DNA of 64,000 nt from assembly GCA_030067915.1 (NCBI GenBank), contig JASGCC010000451.1:1-64000 (forward strand), written 5' to 3'. The stretch is from Hydractinia echinata (taxonomy: Eukaryota > Cnidaria > Hydrozoa > Anthoathecata > Hydractiniidae). The translations under genes and the position numbers were made by a program. Below are positions 26,901 to 40,120 of this stretch, piece by piece (the first letter of the stretch is position 1; each line of letters begins with the position of its first letter). The notes under the pieces were generated by a model, which made no database searches, was not told the DNA's origin, and saw only the letters and a program-made list of their open reading frames with translations.

Positions 26901-29900
26901 TAGCGCGCGCTGAAGAAATAGAGACAGTTCAAAACTACATTTCATTGACTTTCTAACGTATCAATCCGTTTTGAGTTACAACGGTTGCGTCACATATTCG
27001 TACCAACATGTATTTAGCGATATTTTTCTGATATTACTAGGTTGCATCGCTTTTAACAGTGAAACGATTGACTGTGGGACTTAATTGAACTGATTTTGGA
27101 CTTTGACCTTATAAATGCGATAAATGAGACAATTGGACTCCAAGAAATAACATTCTTCTTAATTTGACATGATTGCTGGAACTCAGCGATTACACTGGGC
27201 GCTGTGGTGGCGCTTTATTTAAAAATTAGATAAATAAGTCATTTTTTACTGTGGGGACCAATCCTAGCCGTTAGCGCGCGCTGAAAAAATAGAGACAGTT
27301 TCAAAAAACTACATTTCATTGACTTTCTAACGGTATCAATCCGTTTGAGTTACAACGGTTGCGTCACATATTCGTACCAACATGTATTTAGCGATATTTT
27401 TCTGATATTACTAGGTTGCATCGCTTTTAACAGTGAAACGATTGACTGTGGGACTTAATTGAACTGATTTTGGACTTTGACCTTATAGATGTGATAAATG
27501 AGACAATTGGACTCCAAGAAATAACATTCTTCTTAATTGACATGATTGCTGGAACTCAGCGATTACACTGGGCGCTGTGGTAGCGCTTTATTAAAAATTT
27601 AGATAAATAAGTCATTTTTTACTGTGGGACCAATCCTAGCTCGTTAGCGCGCGCTAAGAAATAGAGAAAGTTCAAAAACTACATTTCATTGACTTTCTAA
27701 CGGTATCAATCCGTTTGAGTTACAACGGTTGCGTCACATATTCGTACCAACATGTATTTAGCGATATTTTTCTGATATTACTAGGTTGCATCGCTTTTAA
27801 CAGTGAAACGATTGACTGTGGGACTTAATTGAACTATTTTGGACTTTGACCTTATAAATGTGATAAATGAGACAATTGGACTCCAAGAAATAACATTCTT
27901 CTTAATTTGACATGATTGCTGGAACTCAGCGATTACACTGGGCGCTGTGGTAGCGCTTTATTAAAATTTAGATAATAAGTCATTTTTTACTGTGGGACCA
28001 ATCCTAGCCGTTACGCGCGCTAAGAAATAGAGACAGTTTCAAAACAACTAATTTCATTGACTTTCTAACGGTATCAATCCGTTTGAGTTACAACGGTTGC
28101 GTCACATATTCGTACCAACATGTATTTAGCGATATTTTTCTGATATTACTAGGTTGCATCGCTTTAACAGTGAAAGATTGACTGTGGGACTTATTGAACT
28201 GATTTTGGACTTTGGACTTTATAATGTGATAAATGAAGACAATTGGACTCCAAGAAATAACAATTCTTCTTAATTTGACATGATTGCTGGAACTCAGCAT
28301 TACACTGGGCGCTGTGGTAGCGCTTTATTTAAAAATTTAGATAAATAAGTCATTTTTTACTGTGGGACCAATCCTAGCCGTTAGCCGCCGCTGAAGAAAT
28401 AGAGACAGTTTTCAAAAACTACATTTCATTGACTTTCTAACGGTATCAATCCGTTTGAGTTAAAACGGTTGCGTCACATATTCGTACCAACATGTATTTT
28501 AGCGATATTTTCTGATATTACTAGGTTGCATCGCTTTAACAGTGAAACGATTGACTGTGGACTTAATTGAACTGAATTTGGACTTTGACCTTATAAATGT
28601 GATAAATGAGACAATTGGACTCCAAGAAATACATTCTTCTTAATTGACATGATTGCTGGAACTCAGCGATAACACTGGGCCTGTGGTAGCGCTTTAATTT
28701 AAAATTTAGATAAATAAGTCATTTTTTACTGTGGGACCAATCCTAGCCGTTAGCGCGCGCTGAAGAAATAGAGACAGTTTCAACAACTACATTTCATTGA
28801 CTTTCTAACGGTATCAATCCGTTTGAGTTACAACGGTTGCGTCACATATTCGTACCAACATGTATGTAGCGATATTTTTCTGATATTACTAGGTTTGCAT
28901 CGCTTTTAACAGTGAAACGATTGACTGTGGGACTTAATTGAACTGATTTTGGACTTTGACTTATAAATGTGATAAATGAGACAATTGGACTCCAAGAAAA
29001 TAACATTCTCTTAATTTGACATGATTGCTGGAACTCAGCAATTACACTGGCGCTGTGGTAGCGCTTTATTTAAAAATTTGAGATAAATAAGTCATTTTTA
29101 CTGTGGGACCAATCCTAGCCGTTAGCGCGCGCTGAAGAAATAGAGACAGTTTCAAAAACTATATTTCCTTGACTTTCTAACGGTATCAGTCCGTTTGAGT
29201 TACAACGGTTGCGTCACATATTCGTACCAACATGTATTTAGCGATATTTTTCTGATATTACTAGGTTGCATCGCTTTTACAGTGAAACGATTGACTGTGG
29301 GACTTAATTGAACTGATTTTGAGACTTTGACCTTATAAATGTGATAAATGAGACAATTGGACTCCAAGAAATAACATTCTTCTTAATTTGACATGATTGC
29401 TGGAACTCAGCGATTACACTGGGCGCTGTGGTAGCGCTTTATTTAAAATTTAGATAAATAAGTCATTTTTTACTGTGGGACCAATCCTAGCCGTTAGCGC
29501 CGCTGAAGAAATAGAGACAGTTTCAAAAACTACATTTCATTGACTTTCTAACGGTATCAGTCCGTTTGAGTTACAACGGTTGCGTCACATATTCGTACCA
29601 ACATGTATTTAGCGATATTTTCTGATATTACTAGGTTGCATCGCTTTTAACAGTGAAACGATTGACTGTGGGACTTAATTGAACTGATTTTGGACTTTGA
29701 CCTTATAAATGTGATAAATGAGACAATTGGACTCCAAGAAATAACATTCTTCTTAATTTGACATGATTGCTGGAACTCAGCAGTTACACTGGGCGCTGTG
29801 GTGGCGCTTTATTTAAAATTTAGATAAATAAGTCATTTTTTACTGTGGGACCAAATCCTAGCCGTTAGCGCGCGCTGAAGAAATAGAGACAGTTTCAAAA

Positions 29901-32900
29901 ACTACATTTCATTGACTTTCTAACGGTATCAGTCCGTTTGAGTTACAACGGTTGCGTCACATATTCGTACCAACATGTATTTAGCGATATTTTTCTGATA
30001 TTACTAGGTTGCATCGCTTTTAACAGTGAAACGATTGACTGTGGGACTTAATTGAACTGATTTTGGACTTTGACCTTATAAATGTGATAAATGAGACAAT
30101 TGGACTCCAAGAAATAACATTCTTCTTAATTTGACATGATTGCTGGAACTCAGCGATTACACTGGGCGCTGTGGTAGCGCTTTATTTAAAAATTTAGATA
30201 ATAAGTCATTTTTTACTGTGGGACCAATCCTAGCCGTTAGCGCGCGCTGAAGAAATAGAGACAGTTTCAAAAACTACATTTCATTGACTTTCTAACGGTA
30301 TCAATCCGTTTGAGTTACAACGGTTGCGTCACATATTCGTACCAACATGTATTTAGCGATATTTTTCTGATATTACTAGGTTGCATTGCTTTTAACAGTG
30401 AAACGATTGACTGTGGGACTTAATTGAACTGATTTTGGACTTTGACCTTATAAATGTGATAAATGAGACAATTGGACTCCAAGAAATAACATTCTTCTTA
30501 ATTTGACATGATTGCTGGAACTCAGCGATAACACTGGGCGCTGTGGTAACGCTTTATTTAAAAATTAGATTAATAAGTCATTTTTTACTGTGGGACAATC
30601 CTAGCCGTTAGCGCGCGGTTAAAGAAATAGAGACAGTTTCAAAAACTACATTTTATTGACTTTCTAACGGTATCAATCCGTTTGAGTTACAACGGTTGCG
30701 TCACATATTCGTACCAACATGTATTTAGCGATATTTTTCTGATATTACTAGGTTGCATCGCTTTTAACAGTGAAACGATTGACTGTGGGACTTAATTGAA
30801 CTGATTTTGGACTTTGACCTATAAATGTGAAAATGAGACAATTGGACTCCAAGAAATAACATTCTTCTTAATTTGACATGATTGTTGGAACTCAGCGATT
30901 ACACTGGGCGCTGTGGTAGCGCTTTATTTAAAAATTTAGATAAATAAGTCATTTTTTACTGTGGGACCAATCCTAGCCGTTAGCGCCCGCTGAAGAAATA
31001 GAGACAGTTTCAAAAACTATATTTCATTGACTTTCTAACGGTATCAGTCCGTTTGAGTGACAACGGTTGCGTCACATATTCGTACCAACATGTATTTAGC
31101 GATATTTTTCTGATATTACTAGGTTGCATCGCTTTTAACAGTGAAACGATTGACTGTGGGACTTAATTGAACTGATTTTGGACTTTGACCTTATAAATGT
31201 GATAAATGAGACAATTGGACTCCAAGAAATAACGTTCTTCTTAATTTGACATGATTGCTGGAACTCAGCATTACACTGGGCGCTGTGGTGGCGCTTTATT
31301 TTAAAATTTAGATAAATAAGTCATTTTTTACTGTGGGACCAATCCTAGCTGTTAGCGCGCGCTGAAGAAATAGAGACAGTTTCAAAAACTACATTTCATT
31401 GACTTTCTAACGGTATCAATCCGTTTGAGTTAAAACGGTTGCGTCACATATTCGTACCAACATGTATTTAGCGATATTTTCTGATATTACTAGGTTGCAT
31501 CGCTTTTAACAGTGAAACGATTGACTGTGGGACTTAATTGAACTGATTTTTGGACTTTGACCTTATAAATGTGATAATAAGACAATTGGACTCCAAGAAA
31601 TAACATTCTTCTTAATTTGACATGATTGCTGGAACTCAGCGATTACACTGGGCGCTGTGGTAGCGCTTTATTTAAAAATTTAGATAATAAGTCATTTTTA
31701 CTGTGGGACCATCCTAGCCGTTAGCGCGCGCTGAAGAAATAGAGACAGTTTCAAAACAAACATTTTCATTGACTTTCTAACGGTATCAATCCGTTTGAGT
31801 TACAACGGTTGCGTCACATATTCGTACCAACATGTATTAGCGATATTTTTCTGATATTACTAGGTTGCATCGCTTTTAACAGTGAAACGATTGACTGTGG
31901 GACCTTAATTGAACTGATTTTGGACTTTGACCTTGATAAATGCGAAAAATGAGACAATTGGACTCCAAGAAATAACATTCTTCTTAATTTGACATGATTG
32001 CTGGAACTCAGCAGATTACACTGGGCGCTGTGGTGGCGCTTTTATTTAAAAATTTAGATAAATAAGTCATTTTTTACTGTGGGACCAATCCTAGCCGTTA
32101 GCGCACGCTGAAGAAATAGAGACAGTTTCAAAAACTACATTTCATTGACTTTCTAACGGTATCATCCGTTTGAGTTACAAACGGTTGCGTCACATATCGT
32201 ACCAACATGTATTTAGCGATATTTTCTGATATTACTAGGTTGCATCGCTTTTAACAGTGAAACGATTGACTGTGGGACTTAATTGAACTGATTTTGGGAC
32301 TTTGACCTTATAAATGTGATAAATGAGACAATTGGACTCCAAGAAATAACATTCTTCTTAAATTTGACATGATTGCTGGAACTCAGCGATACACTGGGCG
32401 CTGTGGTAGCGCTTTATTTAAAAATTTAGATAAATAAGTCATTTTTACTGTGGGACAATCCTAGCCGTTAGCGCGCGCTAAAGAATAGAGACAGTTTCAA
32501 AACTACATTTCATTGACTTTTCTAACGGTATCAAGTCCGTTTGAGTTACAAACGGTTGCGTCACATATTCGTACCAACATGTATTTAGCGATATTTTTCT
32601 GATATTACTAGTTGCATCGCTTTTAACAGTGAAACGATTGACTGTGGGACTTAATTGAACTGATTTTGGACTTTGACCTTATAAATGTGATAAATGAGAC
32701 AATTGGACTCCAAGAAATAACATTCTTCTTAATTTGACATGATTGCTGGAACTCAGCGATTACACTGGGCGCTGTGGTAGCGCTTTATTTAGAAATTTAG
32801 ATAAAATAGTGATTTTATACTTGGGACCAATCCTAGCTGTTAAGCGCGCTGAAGAAATAGAGACAGTTTCAAAAACTACATTTATTGACTTTCTAAAACG

Positions 32901-35900
32901 GTATCAGTCGTTGAGTTACAACGTTTGCGTCACATATTCGAACCAACATGTATTTAGCGATATTTTTCTGATATTACTAGGTTGCATCGCTTTAACAGTG
33001 AACGATGACTGTGGGACTAGTTGAACTGATTTTGGACTTTGGACCTTATAAATGTGATAAATGAGACAATTGGACTCCAAGAAATAACAATTCTTCTTAA
33101 TTGACATGATTGCTGGAACTCAGCGATTACACTGGGCGCTGTGGTAGCGCTTTATTTAAAAATTTAGATAAATAAGTCATTTTTTACTGTGGGACCAATC
33201 CTAGCCGTTAGCACGCGCTGAAAGAAATAGAGATAGTTTCAAAAACTACATTTCATTGATTTTCTAACGGTATCAGTTCGTTTGAGTTACAACGGTTGCG
33301 TCACATATTCGTACCAAGCATGTATTTAGCCGATATTTTTCTGATATTACTAGGTTGGCATCGCTTTAACAGTGAAAACGATTGACTGTGGGACTTAATT
33401 GAACTGATTTTGGACTTTGACTTATAAATGTGATAAATGGGACAATTGGACTCCAAGAAATAACATTCTTCTTAATTTGACATGGAATTGCTGGAACTCA
33501 GCAATTACACTTGCTGGGCGCTCGTGGTAGCGCTTATTTAAAATTTAGATAAATAAGTCATTTTTCACTATGGGACCCAATCCTACCATTAGCGCGGCCG
33601 CTGAAGAATAGAGACAGTTTCAAAAACAAAATTTCATTGATTTCTAACGGTATCAGTTCGTTTGAGTTCACGGTTGCGTCACATATTCGTACCAGCATGT
33701 ATTAGGCGATATTTTTTCTGATATTACTAGGTTGCATCGCTTTTAACAGTGAAACGATTGACTGTGGGACTTAATTGAACTGTTTTTGGACTTTGACCTT
33801 ATAAATGTGATAAATGGGCAATTGGACTCCAAGAAATAACATTCTTCTCAATTTGACATGATTGCTGGAAACTCAGCAATTACACTGGGGCGCTGTGGTA
33901 AGCGCTTTATTTAAAAATTTAGATAAATAAGTCATTTTTCACTATGGGACCGAATCCTAGCCTGTTAGCGCGCGCTGAAGAAATAGAGACAGTTTTCAAA
34001 AAACAAAATTTCATTGACTTTCTAACGGTATCACTCCGTTGAGTTACAACGGTTGCGTCACATATTCGCACCAACATGTATTTAGCGATATTTTTCTGAT
34101 ATTACTAGGTTGCATCGCTTTTAAAACAGTGAAACGATTGACTGTGGGACTTAATTGAACTGATTTTGGACTTTGACCTTATAAATGTGATAAATGAGGC
34201 AATTGGACTCCAAGAAATAACATTCTTCTTAATTTGACATGATTGCTGGAACTCAGCATTACACTGGGCGCTGTGGTAGCGCTTTATTTAAAAATTTAGA
34301 TAAATAGTCATTTTTTCACTGTAGGACCAATCCTAGCCATTAGCGCGCGCTGAAGAAATAGAGACAGTTTCAAAAACTACATTTCATTGACTTTCTAACG
34401 GTATCAGTCCGTTTGAGTTACAACGGTTGCGTCACATATTCGTACCAACATGTATTTAGCGATATTTTCTGATATTACTAGGTTGCATCGCTTTTAACAG
34501 TGAAACGATTGACTGTGGGACTTAATTGAACTGATTTTGGACTTTGACCTTATAAATGTGATAAATGAGACAATTGGACTCCAAGAAATAACATTCTTCT
34601 TAATTTGACATGATTGCTGGAACTCAGCAATTACACTGGGCGCTGTGGTAGCGCTTTATTTAAAAATTTAGATAATAAGTCATTTTTTACTGTGGGACCA
34701 ATCCTAGCCGTTAGCGCGCGCTGAAGAAATAGAGACAGTTTCAAAACTACATTTCATTGACTTTCTAACGGTATCAGTTCGTTTGAGTTACAACGGTTGC
34801 GTCACATATTCGTACCAACATGTATTTAGCGATATTTTCTGATATTACTAGGTTGCATCGCTTTTAACAGTGAAACGATTGACTGTGGGACTTAATTGAA
34901 CTGATTTTGGACTTTGACCTTATAAATGTGATAAATGAGGACAATTGGACTCCAAGAAATAACATTCTTCTTAATTTGACATGATTGCTGGAACTCAGCG
35001 ATTACACTGGGCGCTGTGGTAGCGCTTTAATTTAAAAATTTAGATAATAAGTCATTTTTACTGTGGGACCAATCCTAGCCGTTAGCGCGCGCTGAAGAAA
35101 TAGAGACAGTTTCAAAAACTACATTTCATTGACTTTCTAACGGTATCAGTCCGTTTGAGTTACAACGGTTGCGTCACATATTCGCAACCAACATGTATTT
35201 AGCGATATTTTTCTGATATTACTAGGTTGCATCGCTTTTAACAGTGAAACGATTGACTGTGGGACTTAATTGAACTGATTTTGGACTTTGACCTTATAAA
35301 TGTGATAAATGAGACAATTGGACTCCAAGAAATAACAATTCTTCTTAATTTGACATGATTGCTGGAACTCAGCGATTACACTGGGCGCTGTGGTAGCGCT
35401 TTATTTAAAAATTTAGATAAATAAGTCATTTTTTACTGTGGGACCAATCCTAGCCGTTAGCGCGCGCTGAAGAAATAGAGATAGTTTCAAAAACTACATT
35501 TCATTGATTTTCTAACGGTATCAGTTCGTTTGAGTTACAACGGTTGCGTCACATATTCGTACCAGCATGTATTTAGCGATATTTTTCTGATATTACTAGG
35601 TTGCATCGCTTTTAACAGTGAAACGATTGACTGTGGGACTTAGTTGAACTGATTTTGGACTTTGACCTTATAAATGTGATAAATGAGACAATTGGACTCC
35701 AAGAAATAACATTCTTCTTAATTTGACATGATTGCTGGAACTCAGCAATTACACTGGGCGCTGTGGGTAGCGCTTTATTTAAAATTTAGATAAATAAGTC
35801 ATTTTTACTGTGGACCAATCCTAGCCGTTAGCAGCGCGCTGAAGAAATAGAGACAGTTTCAAAAACTACATTTCATTGACTTTCTAACGGTATCAGTCGT

Positions 35901-38900
35901 TTGAGTTACAACGGTTGCGTCACATATTCGTACCAACATGTATTTAGCGATATTTTTCTGATATTACTAGGTTGCATCGCTTTTAACAGTGAAACGATTG
36001 ACTGTGGGACTTAATTGAACTGATTTTGGACTTTGACCTTATAAATGTGATAAATGAGACAATTGGACTCCAAGAAATAACATTCTTCTTAATTTGACAT
36101 GATTGCTGGAACTCAGCAATTACACTGGGCGCTGTGGTAGCGCTTTATTTAAAAATTTAGATAAATAAGTCATTTTTTACTGTGGGACCAATCCTAGCCG
36201 TTAGCGCGCGCTGAAGAAATAGAGACAGTTTCAAAAAACTACATTTCATTGACTTTCTAACGGTATCAGTCCGTTTGAGTTACAACGGTTGCGTCACATA
36301 TTCGTACCAACATGTATTTAGCGATATTTTTCTGATATTACTAGGTTGCATCGCTTTTTAACAGTGAATCGATTGACTGTGGGACTTAGTTGAACTGATT
36401 TTGGACTTTGACCTTATAAATGTGATAAATGAGACAATTGGACTCCAAGAAATAACATTCTTCTTAATTTGACATGATTGCTGGAACTCAGCAATTACAC
36501 TGGGCGCTGTGGTAGCGCTTTATTTAAAAATTTAGATAAATAAATCATTTTTTACTGTGGGACCAATCCTAGCCGTTAGCAGCGCGCTGAAGAAATAGAG
36601 ATAGTTTCAAAAACAACATTTCATTGACTTTCTAACGGTATCAGTTCGTTTGAGTTACACACGGTTGCGTCACATATTCGTACCAACATGTATTTAGCGA
36701 TATTTTTCTGATATTACTAGGTTGCATCGCTTTTAACAGTGAAACGATTGACTGTGGGACTTAATTGAACTGATTTGGACTTTGACCTTATAAATGTGAT
36801 AAATGAGACAATTGGACTCCAAGAAATAACATTCTTCTTAATTTGACATGATTGCTGGAACTCAGCGATTACACTGGGCGCTGTGGTAGCGCTTTATTTA
36901 AAAATTTAGATAAATAAGTCATTTTTTACTGTGGGACCAATCCTAGCCGTTACGCGCGCTGAAGAAATAGAGACAGTTTCAAAAACAACATTTCATTGAC
37001 TTTCTAACGGTATCAGTCGTTTGAGTTACAACGGTTTGCGTGACATATTCGTACCAACATGTATTTAGCGATATTTTTCTGATATTACTAGGTTGCATCG
37101 CTTTTAACAGTGAAACGATTGACTGTGGGACTTAATTGAACTGATTTTGGACTTTGACCTTATAAATGTGATAAATGAGACAATTGGACTCCAAGAAATA
37201 ACATTCTTCTTAATTTGACATGATTGCTGGAACTCAGCGAATTACACTGGGCGCTGTGGTAGCGCTTTATTTAAAATTTAGATAAATAAGTCATTTTTCA
37301 CTGTGGGACCAATCCTAGCCGTTAGCGCGCGCTGAAGAAATAGAGACAGTTTCAAAAACAACATTTCATTGACTTTCTAACGGTATCAGTCCGTTTGAGT
37401 TACAACGGTTGCGTGACATATTCGTACCAAACATGTATTTAGCGATATTTTTCTGATATTACTAGGTTGCATCGCTTTTAACAGTGAAACGATTGACTGT
37501 GGGACTTAATTGAACTGATTTTGGACTTTGACCTTATAAATGTGATAAATGAGACAATTGGACTCCAAGAAATAACATCTTCTTAATTTGACATGATTGC
37601 TGGAACTCAGCGATTACACTGGGCGCTGTGGTAGCGCTTTATTTAAAAATTTAGATAAATAAATCATTTTTTACTGTGGGACCAATCCTAGCCGTTAGCG
37701 CGCGCTCAAGAAATAGAGATAGTTTCAAAAACTACATTTCATTGATTTTCTAACGGTATCAGTCCGTTTGAGTTACAACGGTTGCGTGACATATTCGTAC
37801 CAACATGTATTTAGCGATATTTTTCTGATATTACTAGGTTGCATCGCTTTTAACAGTGAAACGATTGACTGTGGGACTTAATTGAACTGATTTTGGACTT
37901 TGACCTTATAAATGTGATAAATGAGACAATTGGACTCCAAGAAATAACAATCTTCTTAATTTGACATGATTGCTGGAACTCAGCAATTACACTGGGCGCT
38001 GTGGTAGCGCTTTATTTAGAAATTTAGATAAATAAGTCATTTTATACTATGGGACCAATCCTAGCCGTTAGCGCGCGCTGAAGAAATAGAGACAGTTTCA
38101 AAAACTACATTTCATTGACTTTCTAACGGTATCAGTCCGTTTGAGTTACAACGGTTGCGTCACATATTCGTACCAACATGTATTTAGCGATATTTTTCTG
38201 ATATTACTAGGTTGCATCGCTTTTAACAGTGAAACGATTGACTGTGGGACTTAATTGAACTGATTTTGGACTTTGACCTTATAAATGTGATAAATGAGAC
38301 AATTGGACTCCAAGAAATAACATTCTTCTTAATTTGACATGATTGCTGGAACTCAGCAATTACACTGGGCGCTGTGGTAGCGCTTTATTTAAAAATTTAG
38401 ATAAATAAGTCATTTTTTACTGTGGGACCAATCCTAGCCGTTAGCACGCGCTGAAGAAATAGAGATAGTTTCAAAAACTACATTTCATTGATTTTCTAAC
38501 GGTATCAGTCGTTTGAGTTACAACGGTTGCGTCACATATTCGCACCAACATGTATTTAGCGATATTTTTCTGATATTACTAGGTTGCATCGCTTTTAACA
38601 GTGAAACGATTGACTGTGGGACTTAATTGAACTGATTTTGGACTTTGACCTTATAAATGTGATAAATGAGACAATTGGACTCCAAGAAATAACATTCTTC
38701 TTAATTTGGCATGATTGCTGGAACTCAGCATTTACACTGGGCGCTGTGGTAGCGCTTTATTTAGAAATTTAGATAAATAAGTCATTTTTTACTATGGGAC
38801 CAATCCTAGCTGTTAGAGCGCGCTGAAGAAATAGAGACAGTTTCAAAAACTACATTTCATTGACTTTCTAACGGTATCAGTCCGTTTGAGTTACAACGGT

Positions 38901-38905
38901 TGCGT
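23918..38905. repeat. 373-bp satellite array, middle block
   Basis: About 40 direct copies in the same orientation as the left block. Between about 26 and 34 kb almost every unit has one or more single-base insertions or deletions, often in homopolymers. Units nearer 38 kb are cleaner. No gene is present. It is interrupted at ggttgcgt by the retrotransposon fragment. Confidence 0.97.
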
Positions 38906-40120
38906 TATCTAAAGCATTTGACTGTGTACCACATGAACTCCTAATTGCAAAATTAGCAGCATATGGTTTCAGTCAAAATAGCTTAAAACTTCTTAGGCAT
39001 TATCTTAGTAACAGATTCCAGAGAGTGAAGATAGGATCAGCTTACAGTATGTGGCTTGAGATCCTTCTAGGAGTGCCTCAAGGTTCAATATTAGGTCCTC
39101 TATTATTTAACATATTTATAAATGATTTTTTTTCGTTCATGCAAAGGACAGAAGTTTGCAATTTTGCTGACGACAATACTCTGTACAGTTGTGCATCATC
39201 AATCGATTCTGTTATTTCTGATCTAGAGGTGGATATGGAAAACTCATTGCGTTGGTTTAAAGCTAACCAACTCGTTGCTAACCCAGCGAAATTTCAGCTT
39301 ATGTTCTTGGGCATGGATGAGAGAAAATTAGCTTTGTACATCAATCAGAAGCAAATTATTCCTTCCTACAGTGTTAAATTATTAGGAATGCATATTGACA
39401 GGAAACTTAAATTTGATATACATATAAATACTATTTGTAATCAAGCTACCAAAAAGTTGCGATGCCTGCAACGTATTAGGAAATTTGTTACAGATCAACA
39501 GGCAATACGCCTATGTAATGCGTTTGTTTATCAACTTTTAAGTATTGTCCTCTTATATGGATGTACTGTAGCAAAACCTGTAATAATAAAGTTAATAGGG
39601 TTCACAAAAGAACATTAAGAACAGTAACTGGAGAGTATGAGTGTTCTCTGAGTGATATTCTTTTATCTACTGGCGGTGTTACAATACACACCGCAAATTT
39701 AAATATTATGTTATCAGAAATTTACAAAAGCTTGTTCGGATCAAATCCAGACTTAATAAAAAGTCTCTTTCAATACAAGAACACTTCTTACGCACTACGT
39801 AATTCGAGTGTACTGTGTCTTCCTCCAACTAAATCAGTACGTTTTGGAACAAACTCGTTGTTATTTAGAAGCTGTCAATTATGGAACTCGCTTCCTCAAA
39901 AAATAAAGTTATCTGGTTCTATTGAGGACTTCAAAAAATCGCTAGTATCTTGGACTGGACTAAAATGTTTATGTCCGCTTTGTAAATAATAGCCCTATTT
40001 ATATTAGGACATATTTTTAACTTTTATTTTTATTTTCATACTATAATTTTTGTTGGTTTTAATTAGTACCTTGTAACTATCTCGTTATCAACGTTAAATA
40101 AATGTTTACTTACTTGCTAT
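38906..40120 (+). mobile_element. 5'-truncated non-LTR retrotransposon fragment (CR1/L2/jockey type)
   Basis: 1.2-kb foreign segment inside the satellite. It starts within the reverse transcriptase core (SKAFDCVPHELL) and ends with a 131-bp AT-rich 3' region finishing ttaaataaatgtttacttacttgc. The satellite stops after ggttgcgt and resumes at atattcg, so two or three satellite bases are missing and no target duplication is visible. This is typical of a dead-on-arrival LINE copy. Confidence 0.9.
38908..39989 (+). pseudogene. Reverse transcriptase, 5'-truncated and frameshifted
   Basis: RT palm and thumb of a CR1/L2/jockey-like LINE. Visible segments: SKAFDC (block A, catalytic Asp), GVPQGSILGPLLFNIFIND, the catalytic NFADDN (a FADD box) around 39160, and WFKANQLVANPAKFQ followed by VKLLGM-ID. 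The first frame ends at 39618. The second begins to make sense at about 39535 and runs to 39989, ending CLCPLCK, the Cys-rich end common in this clade. The switch between frames is a single-base indel near 39533-39540. The endonuclease and N-terminal half are missing. It cannot be functional. Confidence 0.88.
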
